DNA of 64,000 nt. Source: Verrucomicrobia bacterium S94 (lineage in GTDB: Bacteria; Verrucomicrobiota; Kiritimatiellia; Kiritimatiellales; Pontiellaceae). Numbering within the stretch: position 1 is the stretch's first letter; the number at the start of each line of letters is the position of its first letter. Positions 36,183 to 46,404 of the stretch are shown here, piece after piece. The stretch is taken from positions 3,658,001 to 3,722,000 of the forward strand of contig CP036201.1 in the NCBI GenBank assembly GCA_004299845.1, given 5' to 3'. The notes beneath the pieces are model-generated. The model saw only the letters and a list, made by a program, of their open reading frames with translations. It did no database searches and had not been told where the DNA came from. The position numbers and the translations under genes are program-made.

Positions 36183-36387
36183 AGTGTTTTCCTGTTGTAA
36201 ATTATACTGATTCCATTTTTCGCCCTGTCTGGTTAAACGACCGGGAACTTGGATTGCATGGGTTCACAGTCATTATGTCTTTTTCGGTGCCCGGACAGAG
36301 GGATAACAGCCGGTAATCTGCCATCCAGTTTCAGCTCCGCCAAGAACCGGTTTATGTTTCGTTACGGAAAATGATGTACGGCCGGCC

Positions 36388-37764
36388 TCAGAACGGCCGG
36401 GCTTCGAGCTTGTAGAATCCGTTGGTCTGTCCAGAGTCGGCTGTAATTTCAATCTGCAGCATTGTTCCGTTCCCGGCAATCGCATCGGAGATTTCCTGCC
36501 AATCGGGATCCGACAGACTTTCCGTTGAGAGGATCTGATAGCTGTGATCAGTTTCTGAATCGGTCACGGAAATTCTGATCTGCAGTTCGCCGGAACTGTT
36601 CCTTTCCAATGAAAAATCGGTAATAGGTACTGTGTTGTCTTCTGTATGCTCTGACATGGCCATAAAATTCGGCATATTGCCCGAGAAGGTCAGGCGGTAG
36701 ATAATATCGAAAGCCCCGCCAAAATATGAATTACTGATATCCCAGTCCTGATCATTTTCGAGGTTGTTGTAGTAGGCCGTGAGCTGTGAAGCGTAGGCAG
36801 AGGACCTCATGAAGATGGATCCGACTCCGCCAACGAAAGTTGCATTATTCCAGGTTCCTGTAAAGGTGCCGGTTTCATAATCAATCTTATCGTTCACAAG
36901 TGATACCGAGGTGTTCCCGAACGTTGCTAAAGCTTTGTCAAGATAGGTTTCCGCATCCTGTCCGCCCCACCATGCATATCCAAGAGCAATTCTCCATGGA
37001 GTCCGGATGGCATCGTAACTCATGTCCGTCGATAAAGTATCGGTTGGATTGTTCGGCGCGTACCAGTCGGAAGAGATGCCGGCAGCACTCTGATTTTCCA
37101 GAACATCTTCAAAAGTGGCATTTACAACGTTATTCCAGAAGCTTGCATTTTCTGAGTCAAAGGCGGCAAACAGCTTGAGTCCGAAATAGGAAAAGTAGGA
37201 TGGATTTTTTTTGTCATCCCACATATCCCCCGGTTTAAGGACGTAATTATTATCCACTTCGTATGTCTTTATTTTTTCAAGAAGATTTAATGCATCGGTT
37301 TTGTAATTTTCATCACCAAACTGATAATAGGCCATAATCAGCGCAACAGCGACGTCCAGCTCTGCATCTGTTGCGGCTCCGGTCTGATTGACTTGGGAGA
37401 ATCCATCTATTTTCCAGTGCATTAAGCCGTTGTCATCGAGGAAGTTGTTGTAATAGGCCCAAAGTTTGTCGAATTCATCCTGATAACTGGTTGTATCGCT
37501 GCTCATATACACGGCCAGAAGCATTCCGTATCCAATGCCCTCTGATACGGTATAATTCGGGTCATCAAATTTAATTCGGGCGTAATTACCGTTTTCTACA
37601 TAAAAATTTCCCCACCAGATTTCGAAAGCTTCTTTAAGACGTGATGCGGATACTGAGGTCAGATTATATCCGTAATCATAAGATATATTCTGCGGGAATG
37701 GGAAATGGACGGTTGCAGATGCAACGGTTGTAAGCAGTGTCATCAGAACGGATAGTTTTTTCAT
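36388..37764 (-). CDS. secreted glycoside hydrolase family 8 endoglucanase
   Basis: 458 residues from ATG 37764, chosen for its signal peptide 'MKKLSVLMTLLTTVASATVHF'; an upstream in-frame ATG (37785) lacks a better ribosome site. GH8 signatures are 'YTVSEGIGYGMLLAVY' (catalytic acid Glu), 'QTGAATDAELDVAVALIMAYYQF' and 'SYDAIRTPWRIALGYAWWGG'. Residues about 375-458 form a C-terminal beta domain 'SYQILSTESLSDPDWQEIS', common on secreted PVC proteins. It would cut beta-1,4-glucan or a related polymer. No other polysaccharide enzyme is adjacent. Confidence 0.9.
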   Translation of the reverse strand: MKKLSVLMTLLTTVASATVHFPFPQNISYDYGYNLTSVSASRLKEAFEIWWGNFYVENGNYARIKFDDPNYTVSEGIGYGMLLAVYMSSDTTSYQDEFDKLWAYYNNFLDDNGLMHWKIDGFSQVNQTGAATDAELDVAVALIMAYYQFGDENYKTDALNLLEKIKTYEVDNNYVLKPGDMWDDKKNPSYFSYFGLKLFAAFDSENASFWNNVVNATFEDVLENQSAAGISSDWYAPNNPTDTLSTDMSYDAIRTPWRIALGYAWWGGQDAETYLDKALATFGNTSVSLVNDKIDYETGTFTGTWNNATFVGGVGSIFMRSSAYASQLTAYYNNLENDQDWDISNSYFGGAFDIIYRLTFSGNMPNFMAMSEHTEDNTVPITDFSLERNSSGELQIRISVTDSETDHSYQILSTESLSDPDWQEISDAIAGNGTMLQIEITADSGQTNGFYKLEARPF

Positions 37765-38012
37765 CGTATTTTTCCGGGGTTTCATAAGTATAATTATTCG
37801 GGATGTTTTTCGGGGTATTCGGGCGCCTCTAAAAACTCCGCCACAGCATTTATCTAAGATAAAGAAAGTAGAATATATACTTATTTTATATGAGTGCAAG
37901 TTTTAGCGGGTTTTAGATTGTTTGCCTGTTAGGACAACGGAATAATTTATTGTCTATTGGGATTTCGTGTTATGGGCCAATATGTATTCCTCCTTAAAGT
38001 AAGGAGAACATT

Positions 38013-39311
38013 GTGGCGGTAATGCCCAGGCATTCTTTGTTTATTCATGCAAAACACCGCGTCGATTGCAGAGTATGCAAACACCTTGTTTTAGACCAAT
38101 CCGTCCCGTATTTTCCGGGGATGTCGAAATACGAGAAAATCGAACTTCTGTTGGGGGAATTGTATCAGCATCGAAAACTGTTTTCGGCGCTGTTTGAACG
38201 GCGTATGACAGAGGTGCCGGAGGAAGCGGTGCTGGAACTGATGGATGGCCGTTCGGATAAGCTGGAGCGGCTGGAGGATTACGGGCTGTTGGTGCGTACG
38301 CCGGGATTTGTGAAACTGGGGTCGCAGCTCCACGATTTTTTCAGCGAATACATGGAGGTCGATGAGACGGTTCATGTGCTCTACATTCAGGAAAATCTCA
38401 ACGAAATCAAACGGCTCAAAGCCTATTGGGAAAAAGATCGGCAGGAGCGCTATTTGTTGCGCATCAAAAAACATTTGCGCGAAATCACCCGGATTGCGGC
38501 GTTGAATGTGAAAACGTTGCGCAACAATATGGAAGAGACTTACACTACGGAGAGCCATTTCGATCTGAAACGCGAAAAACTGGAAGACATCCGCAGTCAG
38601 CGCGACGCGCTCGAAGGGGTGATTCGGGCGGTGGAGCGCATGCTGGAGGATGGCCTTTTTTTCAACACGGCGGCCGACGAGGAAATGTTTTAAGTCGTTC
38701 ATCGCCTGAAGGTGATGCTGCATGAGAGCCGGCATAACCTGATTGAAGTGCAGCATAAGGTGATCAGCTATCTGAACCATATTGAAAGGCGGGTGGCGGT
38801 GGTGGAAAAAGTGCTGCGCCTCAAAATGCTGAAAGATCGGCATTATCTACAGGAGCAGACCGACTTTTATCCACTGGCTGCGCGAAATCAGGATTTGCCG
38901 CTTATTCCGCCCGAGTCGCTGCGTTCGCGCCTTTCGCTTTCCGAGATGCAGCAGGAGGAAGCGATGCAGGAGCTGGTGCTGAAAGTGCGCGCCAAGCTGA
39001 AGATGCTGAAGCATCTTGAACAAAATCGTGCCGGCGAGTTGCCGGAGTCCGCCTTTTCCAGCGAAGAAGCCGCCGAGCGACGTATCAATCTCTACGCGCT
39101 CAAAAATATGTTTCAAAAGCGTACGGGCGATCTTTTTTCCTTCGTTATGGAACACGAGTTTAAAGAACCGGTCGATGACGACCAGCGCGTCAGTATTTTC
39201 TGTCAGCTCGCCTCGCGCTTTGCGGATGAGCTTGAATTTTCAGAGCAAATCAAAACTATCGATGGCCTGGAAGTCGCTATGATTTATGGAAAAGGGGAGT
39301 CCGGGTGTTGA
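38013..39311 (+). CDS. jetA: Wadjet JetA (MukF/MksF-like kleisin), apparent in-frame stop
   Basis: Kleisin-type subunit of a plasmid-restricting SMC complex. GTG 38013 has AAGGAG upstream. The frame reads 'HSLFIHAKHRVDCRVCKHLVLDQSVPYFPGMSKYEKIELL...' to TAA 38691, then resumes in the same frame. Dropping one T of TTTT 38688-38691 and adding one C at 38705-38706 changes 'EEMF-stop-VVHRLKVML' into the natural 'EEMFKSFIALKVMLHESRHN'. Paired homopolymer errors are therefore likely. Corrected, the protein has about 432 residues, largely helical. Its 3' end runs into the tandem-repeat array that separates it from jetB. Confidence 0.72.
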
Positions 39312-41275
39312 GCGAAGTGAGTGGATGGATAAAAGGCGCAGGGGGTAATCCACGGATGACACGGATTTACACAGATGCTGGGGAGGAAATGAATCGGTGA
39401 AAATCGGTGTAATCGAGCGAAGCGGGTGGATAGAAAATACGGGAAAGGGAATGGTCCACGGATGGCACGGATTTACACAGATGCAGAGGAGGAAATAAAT
39501 CTGTGAGAATCGGTGAAATCGAGCGAAGCGGGTGGATGGAAAGTGTAGAGAAAGGGAATGGTCCACGGATGACACAGATTAACACAGATGCTGAGGGGAA
39601 ATGAATCTGTAATCGAGCGAAGCGGGTGGATTGAAAATACGGAAAAGGATGATCCACGGATGGCACGGATTTGCACAGATGCTGGGGAGGAAATGAATCG
39701 GTGAAAATCGGTGTAATCGAGCGAAGCGGGTGGATGGATAATGCGAGAAAGGGGATGACTCACGGATGGCACATAGTGTGATGCGGAATAGGTCGGAGAA
39801 CGGCATGCAGAAAGAAGAGAAAACTTATGCAATGATTGGTGCGTGTATGGAGGTGCATCGGATTTTGGGTTGCGGGTTTTTGGAGGCCGTTTATCAGGAT
39901 GCGCTGGAAAAGGAGTTTATTCTGCGCGGAATTCCTTTTGAACGGGAAATGGAGTTGCCTGTTTTTTATAAAGGGGAGCTATTAAATACGCCTTATCGAG
40001 TCGATTTTTATTGTTACGATGAAATTCCGCTCGAGCTAAAAGCGCTGTCCGGCTTGTCCGGAAAAGAGGAGTCTCAAATTATAAATTATTTGAAAGCCTC
40101 TGACGCAAAAGTAGGTTTGTTAGTCAATTTCGGTAAATCTCAACTTGAATATAAACGATTTGTGAATTGATTCTTGAACCTTTTTGAAATCGAGTGAAGC
40201 GGGTGGATGGAAAATGTAGAGAAAGGGAATGGTCCACGGATGACACGGATTTACACAGATGCTGGGGAGGAAATGAATCTGTGAAAATCGGTGTAATCGA
40301 GCGAAGCGGGTGGATGGATAATACGGGAAAGGGAATGGTCCACGGATGGCACGGATTTGCACAGATGCTGAGGGAGAAATAAATCTGTGAACATCGGTGT
40401 AATCGAGCGAAGCGGGTGGATGGATAATGCGAGAAAGGGAATGATCCACGGATGGCGCGGATTTGCACAGATGCTGAGCAGGAATCAATCTGTGAGAATC
40501 GGTGTAATCCAGCGAAGCGGGTGGATTGAAAATACGGAAAAGGATGATCCACGGATGGCACGGATTTGCACAGATGCTGGGGAGGAAATGAATCGGTGAA
40601 AATCGGTGTAATCGAGCGAAGCGGGTGGATGGAAAATGTAGAGAAAGGGAATGGTCCACGGATAACTCAGATTAACACAGATGCTGAGTTGGAATAGATC
40701 TGTGAGAATCGGTGTAATCGAGTGAAGCGGGTGGATGGATAATGCGAGAAAGGGAATGATCCACGGATGGCACGGATTTGCACAGATGCTGAGGAGGAAT
40801 CAATCTGTGAACATCGGTGTAATCGAGCGAAGCGGGTGGATGGATAATGCGAGAAAGGGAATGATCCACGGATGGCACAGATTAACACAGATGCTGAGGA
40901 GGAATCAATCTGTGAGAATTGGTGTAATCGAGTGAAGCTGGTGGATTGAAAATACGGGAAAGGGAATGATCCACGGATGACACGGATTTACACAGATGCT
41001 GGGGAGGAAATGAATCGGTGAAAATCGGTGTAATCCAGCGAAGCGGGTGGATGGAAAACGTAGAGAAAAGGAATGATCCACGGATGGCACGGATTTACGC
41101 AGATGCTGAGGGGAAATTAATCGGTGAACATCGGTGTAATCGAGCGAAGCGGGTGGATGGATAATGCGAGAAAGGGGATGACTCACGGATGGCACGGATT
41201 TGCACAGATGCTGAGGGGAAATTAATCGGTGAAAATCGGTGTAATCGAGCGAAGCGGGTGGATGGGCAGGATTTT
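39312..41275. repeat. tandem array of about 105-bp repeats inside the Wadjet operon
   Basis: Units start at CCACGG or TCACGG: 39350, 39456, 39564, 39654, 39760 (partial), then after a GxxExxY gene 40234, 40340, 40446, 40549, 40656, 40761, 40866, 40971, 41078, 41183. The period is 103-108 bases, with one 90-base unit. Each unit holds 'cacggatttacacagatgctg' and variants, 'gaaatcnatcggtgaaaatcggtgtaatc', and the most conserved part 'gagcgaagcgggtggatgg'. Units differ by scattered substitutions in a mosaic fashion. Open frames across them reflect absence of stops, not genes. Confidence 0.92.
39805..40170 (+). CDS. GxxExxY-family protein (PD-(D/E)XK-like) within the repeat array
   Basis: 121 residues from ATG 39805, with GGAG 6 bases upstream. 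The family signature is 'GCGFLEAVYQDALEKEFILRGIPFEREMELPVFYKGELLNTPYRVDFYC' with GFLEAVY, then 'IPLELKALSGLSGKEESQIINYLKAS' and 'GLLVNFGKSQLEYKRFV'. The fold is related to PD-(D/E)XK nucleases (E...D...E.K seen), but function is unknown. The gene replaces part of unit 5 of the tandem array and is flanked by units on both sides, as if array and gene move together. Confidence 0.88.
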   Translation: MQKEEKTYAMIGACMEVHRILGCGFLEAVYQDALEKEFILRGIPFEREMELPVFYKGELLNTPYRVDFYCYDEIPLELKALSGLSGKEESQIINYLKASDAKVGLLVNFGKSQLEYKRFVN

Positions 41276-41367
41276 ATTACGTGGAAACTTTCAGGTAGAA
41301 GGGGTTCTATTGTTGATGATTTAACAACTGTCGTTACGGGCACGTTAAAGATTGAGGAGCAGATGGA

Positions 41368-41937
41368 ATGGGAACAGCGGCGATAAGTAAAACGGCAGAC
41401 GTTTTTGAGGTGTTGAGCAAGGGGCAGTTCATCTGTTCGAATACAGGACAGCCCGGCGGGCGGGATCTGTATCAATATGTGGAGGAGCATGAGGAGCGGC
41501 TGCGTGAAACGTTCGCAGAGGTGGGTTTCCGGTTGGAAACGGGCAATAACTATTACTACTTTTCGCGTGTCAATGAGGATGTGCAGGGCCGGGAACGAAA
41601 GATAAAGAAAGCACTCCGCTGGTTGGATATCCTGGCGTTTTTCACGACCTATCGGAAAGACCTCTGCCGCGGCGCCCGCCTGTCGCCGCACGATATCGTG
41701 AGTCAACTTGAATTGAACAGCTCACTGAAAGATCAACTTTTGTCACTTCAGCGTGGAAGCGGAAAAAAGAATTATGCGGAACAGCTCGAAACCCTTTTCA
41801 TGGAATTGCGCAAGGAGGGGTTTATTGAACTGGAAAACGAAGCCAGTCAAACCTGGAAGCTGCTCGATGCCTGGGACTATATGGAGCGGATGGTGATGGC
41901 GGTGAATATTTTTGAAGATGATGAGGGGGCGCAATGA
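41368..41937 (+). CDS. jetB: Wadjet JetB (MukE/MksE-like, DUF4194)
   Basis: 189 residues, ATG 41368 with GAGGAG 8 bases upstream. The winged-helix kite subunit bridges JetA and JetC. Features are 'ISKTADVFEVLSKGQFIC', 'YQYVEEHEERLRETFAEVGFRLETGNNYYYFSR' and 'ALRWLDILAFFTTYRKDL', typical of DUF4194. The stop overlaps jetC by 4 bases (ATGA), so the two are coupled. Its promoter or readthrough must cross the repeat array. Confidence 0.82.
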   Translation: MGTAAISKTADVFEVLSKGQFICSNTGQPGGRDLYQYVEEHEERLRETFAEVGFRLETGNNYYYFSRVNEDVQGRERKIKKALRWLDILAFFTTYRKDLCRGARLSPHDIVSQLELNSSLKDQLLSLQRGSGKKNYAEQLETLFMELRKEGFIELENEASQTWKLLDAWDYMERMVMAVNIFEDDEGAQ

Positions 41938-44900
41938 ATCAGTTGCGACGTATGGTGTTGGTGAATAGCGCGAATGTGGGGTATCGGGAGATTGAGCTCG
42001 ATGGGCATATTCATTTTATCGGCACGCAGGGAACGGGAAAAAGTACGCTGTTGCGGGCTTTGTTGTTTTTCTATAATGCGGATCAGCGGAAGCTGGGTAT
42101 TTCGAAAGAGAAAAAAGCATTTGCGGAGTTCTATTTTCCGTTTGCGGATTCCTATATTTTCTATGAGGTGCAGGCGGGCGCACGGCGTTTTTGCGTCTGG
42201 CTCTACAAACGGCAGAATCGGTTGTGCTTCCGGTTTGTGGACGGGGCTTACGATCGCGATGCGGTGATTGAAGGAACGGCTGCTCGGAGCGAAGGAGAGT
42301 TGTTGGCTCAGCTTTCTTCGCAGGGCGTAAAGGTGGAGCGGCCGATATATAGCCTGACGGATTACCGCGATATTCTGTATGGCGAAAACCGGGCGTTTCG
42401 ACGCTATGCATTGATGCGTAGTTCTTCCAACTATTCAACGATTCCGAGAACCATTTCGAATATTTTTCTGAACGCTAATCTGGACGGCGATTATATCAAA
42501 AAGACGATCATTGATTCGCTGAGCGAGGAATCGGTGGAGATTAATCTGGAGGCGAATCGGCATCATCTGGAAACGGCGCGCAGTCACTATGCGGATGTGG
42601 TGCAATATCAGCGATGCGAGTCGCAAGCCGAACAGATTCTGATGCATTATGCAGCGATTCAGGAACTGGAAAGCCGCCAGCGTGACGCGGCGTGGAGCAT
42701 TGGTGCGGCCGCCAATCGGGCGCGGGAACAGGCGCGGATTTTGGAGGAACAGGAGGCGGAGTACGCGGAAGCGGAGCGGGTTCAGTTTGAAAAGCTAAAG
42801 ACGGTGCAAGGCCGGTTCGAAACGGAAAAGCGGCGACTGGGTGATCAGTTGGCGGTGATAAAGAAAAATATTTCACGCGCCAATAAGTTGAAGCGGGACT
42901 ATGCGGAAAAGGGCATTGAGAACCTGTTGGCGGCTGCGAAAGAGGCTCCGCATCTGGAACATGATTTATCCATTCGGGAGCAGCAGCTCCGGGCGTTAAC
43001 CGCCCGCGTGGAGCAGCAGGAACAACAGTTTGAAATCGCGGAACAGAAAGTACGAAACAGTTGCGGTGAACGTATTCAAAAGCTGTTCTCGAAATTGCAT
43101 GAAGAGAAAGATTGTGCCCGGGGTGAATTGGATCAGGCGCGGGCTGCGTTGGATCAGCAAACGGTTGCGGTTGAGGCGGAGTTCGCGGAAAATGTCGGTA
43201 GTTTTCAGCAGGAGAAAGAGGATGTAACGCAGTCGTTGCGGGAATTGGATTTTAAGTTGCGGGAACTGGATCAGGCTCGCTTTTTTGAGGCTGAGCGGAA
43301 CGAGCTGGAGGAGCGGAAGAAGGAGCTGGAGCAGGAGCTGATCCGAACGGAGGCCCGGCAGCGGCAAATCAAAGAGGCGGTCCAATCACTTCAGCGCGAG
43401 GCGGAGGATCGTCAGAAGATTGCGGAGGCGGAAGGGGCCGATGCGCTGCGGCCGCTGTTGGATGCGCGGCGAATGGCGCAGGAGCGGCTTACGGAGCATA
43501 AGCGGGAGCTGGAAGCGTTGCACGGTTCGCTGGTGGAATTTCTGGATGAGCAGGTAGAGGGCTGGGAGGAAACGATCGGCAAGGTGGTTCGCCGGGATGT
43601 GTTGTTGCACTCCGGATTGGCGCCGCAAAAAACCAATGGGCAATCGCTGTATGGTATTGCGCTGAAGATGGAACATCTGGAATCGGTTCCTCTGTCGAAA
43701 AATGAGCTGGAAACTGCGATCGCTTCGACGGAAAAAGAATGCGCGGAGCTATCAGCGAGGATTGAAAAGCAGCTGGCGGAAAATCAGGCGGGACTGGATC
43801 GGCAGCTTCAAAAATATAATCGGCTCATTCGTGAAAAACAGGACGAGGGCAAAGCGGCGACGGCCAGATATTTTCAGTGCGAGCGTGATCTGGAACGGTC
43901 GGTGGTGGCGCAGCAGGCGCTGGAGGAACGGGTTGCAGCGAAGCGCAGGCAGGAACAGGCGGCGCTGGAGGAACAGGGCCATAAATTGCGGGGGCAGCAA
44001 CAGGAGCTGGAAGCTATGATTCAGAATCTAACCGGAAAACGGGATGCTTCGCTCAAGCGGTTGGATTCCGATTTTAAGCGCCGTAAAAAGGCGATTGAAA
44101 AAGAGCTTAACCTCCTCGAAGCGGAAACGGAAGAGCAACGCGCGAATCAAAACCAGCAAATGGAAGATCAGCTGGCCGCGCTGCGGACGGAACGGGAGCA
44201 GCTGCTCAAATCCGAAGGTGTGGATGCGGAAAAGGTGGCGGAGTTGGAGCGGGAGGTTCAGCGGCTTCGGCAGAAGTTGGAGGAGATTAAGCAGCAGGCG
44301 CCGACATTGATTGAATACGCTAAAGACCGGCGGGAATGGATCGACCGGCTGGAGGAATTTCAGCGGGAGCGTGGACAGATTGAAAACCGTTTGCAGCATC
44401 AGACTCATTTATTCGAACGACGTATTCAGCAGGATCAGGAACGGTTGCATGAAGTAAAGGCCCGATTGGCTGAAATCCGTTCGGATCGTCAAACGATGAA
44501 GGATGAGCTGGTTGCGTTTGAAGCGTTCGAGCGCGATGAACTTTTTGCCGGGTTTGAATCGTTCATTCTGCACAACGATCTTTCGGAATCCGCAAACTGC
44601 CTGGAATGGATCGATGAACTGAAAACCTTGGCGTGGAAGTTCGAAAAACAGTTTAAGCAACTGACCGAGCGGATCACGGCGTTTGCCGGACTCTTCAGCG
44701 AGGGAAACTGTTTGGGGTTTGAGGTGCATTTGTCCGGCGAGGCTTCGTTCCGAGCCTTTGCGGACGGGCTGGAGGAATTTGTCCGTGAGCAGAAAATCAT
44801 TACGCTGAAGACGGAAGTGACCCGGAAATATTCAATGGTGCTGGAAACACTGGTCACCGAGACCAATCGTCTGCTGCAACGTGAGGACGAAGTGTATCAA

Positions 44901-45545
44901 GTGATTCAGAAAATCAACCGCGATTTCCGGACATCCAACTTTGTGGGTGTTGTGCGGAGCATTGAAATGCGGCTGCAGCAAAGCACGAACCGCATTTTTC
45001 AGGTATTACGCGAAATCTGTCGTTTCCAGAATGAAAACCACATGAGTTTCGGCGAACTTGATCTGTTTAATCAGGGGAACAGCGGGAATGATGAAAAAGC
45101 GGTAAAACTGCTGGATGAACTGCGGTTGCAGATGGGACAGGCCAAGAGCACAACGTTGAAATTGGAAGATGCGCTCGATCTGGAATTCCGCGTCTGTGAA
45201 AACGAAAACGATACCAGCTGGGTCAGCCGGCTCGCCAATGTCGGTTCGAACGGAACTGACGTGCTGGTGAAATCGATGATCTACATCAATCTGCTCAATA
45301 TCTTTAAAAGCGGCTCGCGCAAACAGGATGAGCCCGCGGTGTTGCATTGTCTGGTGGATGAGGTCGGCATCCTGCATGACAGCAACGTGTCCAGCCTGAT
45401 TAAGTTCGCAGCTGAACGGGGGATTTGCATGATTAATGGATCGCCCAATTCCCACAATGAACAGGATTATAAACATATCTATATTTTCCGCAAAGACCGA
45501 GAGAATAAAACCGAGATAACCAAGTTGATCAGTCATGCCTCGTGA
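41934..45545 (+). CDS. jetC: Wadjet JetC (MukB/MksB-like SMC ATPase)
   Basis: 1203 residues. Walker A 'FIGTQGTGKSTLLRALLFFYNADQRKLG' (30-38) opens the protein. A very long coiled coil follows (residues about 240-950, Glu/Gln/Arg-rich heptads). The Walker B region near the C-terminus is 'LHCLVDEVGILHDSNVSSLIKFAAERGICMINGSP'. It is the DNA-loop-extruding motor of Wadjet, which recognises and cleaves circular plasmids with JetD. It overlaps jetB by 4 and jetD by 11 bases. Confidence 0.9.
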   Translation: MNQLRRMVLVNSANVGYREIELDGHIHFIGTQGTGKSTLLRALLFFYNADQRKLGISKEKKAFAEFYFPFADSYIFYEVQAGARRFCVWLYKRQNRLCFRFVDGAYDRDAVIEGTAARSEGELLAQLSSQGVKVERPIYSLTDYRDILYGENRAFRRYALMRSSSNYSTIPRTISNIFLNANLDGDYIKKTIIDSLSEESVEINLEANRHHLETARSHYADVVQYQRCESQAEQILMHYAAIQELESRQRDAAWSIGAAANRAREQARILEEQEAEYAEAERVQFEKLKTVQGRFETEKRRLGDQLAVIKKNISRANKLKRDYAEKGIENLLAAAKEAPHLEHDLSIREQQLRALTARVEQQEQQFEIAEQKVRNSCGERIQKLFSKLHEEKDCARGELDQARAALDQQTVAVEAEFAENVGSFQQEKEDVTQSLRELDFKLRELDQARFFEAERNELEERKKELEQELIRTEARQRQIKEAVQSLQREAEDRQKIAEAEGADALRPLLDARRMAQERLTEHKRELEALHGSLVEFLDEQVEGWEETIGKVVRRDVLLHSGLAPQKTNGQSLYGIALKMEHLESVPLSKNELETAIASTEKECAELSARIEKQLAENQAGLDRQLQKYNRLIREKQDEGKAATARYFQCERDLERSVVAQQALEERVAAKRRQEQAALEEQGHKLRGQQQELEAMIQNLTGKRDASLKRLDSDFKRRKKAIEKELNLLEAETEEQRANQNQQMEDQLAALRTEREQLLKSEGVDAEKVAELEREVQRLRQKLEEIKQQAPTLIEYAKDRREWIDRLEEFQRERGQIENRLQHQTHLFERRIQQDQERLHEVKARLAEIRSDRQTMKDELVAFEAFERDELFAGFESFILHNDLSESANCLEWIDELKTLAWKFEKQFKQLTERITAFAGLFSEGNCLGFEVHLSGEASFRAFADGLEEFVREQKIITLKTEVTRKYSMVLETLVTETNRLLQREDEVYQVIQKINRDFRTSNFVGVVRSIEMRLQQSTNRIFQVLREICRFQNENHMSFGELDLFNQGNSGNDEKAVKLLDELRLQMGQAKSTTLKLEDALDLEFRVCENENDTSWVSRLANVGSNGTDVLVKSMIYINLLNIFKSGSRKQDEPAVLHCLVDEVGILHDSNVSSLIKFAAERGICMINGSPNSHNEQDYKHIYIFRKDRENKTEITKLISHAS

Positions 45546-46401
45546 AAAAATAAGTAAAGGATTCGCCCTGAATCTGCAGCGATTACTGGCCGGAGAGCCC
45601 GTGAATGCCGGCGCGTTTGGGAATAAGCGCCAACTCAAAAAGCTCGAAGAACTTCGTGCGGTGGTTCGACGCGTCACGGGACGGAATCGCGCGGTATGTT
45701 TTTGTCCGGATCCCAGTGCGCTCCGAAGTGTGCTCCAGCTCCATTTCGGAATTCATGATTTAACAGCCTATCTGAATCTATTGGAGAAGGATCACGCGGA
45801 TGGAGAGGAATCGCTGCGGGCGACGACGTCGACCAAAACCCTGCGGCGCAGATCGCTACAGGGTTTTTTTATCAAAGGATTTGGTACGGATATTCGAATC
45901 GGTAAAACCCGGTTGGACAATTTGCCGGATGGCGTGGAATATTTTGTGCGGGATCACTCTGTGCTGAAGCTATCTTCAATGGCATTGATTGTGGGGGTTG
46001 AAAATCCGGAATGTTTTGTGAAGGCGGATCGACTGCTGGATTTGTTCCCGCAAAAAGCGGTGGTATTGGTATTGCGCTATCACAGCAACAGCCCGGTGGA
46101 ATGGTTGAAATCGATTCCGAATGACTATCTGCATTTTGGGGATTTTGATCCTGCGGGTATCGCGATCTACTGCAATGAATATCGTTTCGTTCTGGGTGAA
46201 AAACGCTGCCGCTTTTTGGTACCGGACGGGATCGGTGAACAGATCCGGAAATACGGCGATTCGGCGCTGTTTGACCGACAGCGCCAGCTGTGGCCGCCGA
46301 AACAGCCGGGTGAAGAGCGGGCGTTGGCGGAACTGATTGCAACCATGGAACAATGCGGCAAGGGTCTTGAGCAGGAATGGCTGCTTCGCGGAGAGGTTTA
46401 A
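45535..46401 (+). CDS. jetD: Wadjet JetD (Toprim nuclease)
   Basis: 288 residues. The nuclease subunit of Wadjet has a winged helix and a TopoVI-like Toprim domain. Seen are 'RSLQGFFIKGFGTDIRIGKTRLDNLPDGVEYFVRDHSVLKLSSMALIVGVENPECFVK' (Toprim Glu in GVEN) and 'DYLHFGDFDPAGIAIY' (acidic DFD pair). It is shorter than many JetD proteins but retains both acidic motifs, so it is probably active. It overlaps jetC by 11 bases and ends 3 bases before the helicase gene. Confidence 0.83.
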   Translation: MPREKISKGFALNLQRLLAGEPVNAGAFGNKRQLKKLEELRAVVRRVTGRNRAVCFCPDPSALRSVLQLHFGIHDLTAYLNLLEKDHADGEESLRATTSTKTLRRRSLQGFFIKGFGTDIRIGKTRLDNLPDGVEYFVRDHSVLKLSSMALIVGVENPECFVKADRLLDLFPQKAVVLVLRYHSNSPVEWLKSIPNDYLHFGDFDPAGIAIYCNEYRFVLGEKRCRFLVPDGIGEQIRKYGDSALFDRQRQLWPPKQPGEERALAELIATMEQCGKGLEQEWLLRGEV

Positions 46402-46404
46402 GCG

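Noticed and set aside
40120-40935. Open frames across the 105-bp tandem repeats (for example repeated 'PSTRFARLHRFS')
   Set aside because: They follow the repeat unit without start signals and change frame with unit length; not genes.
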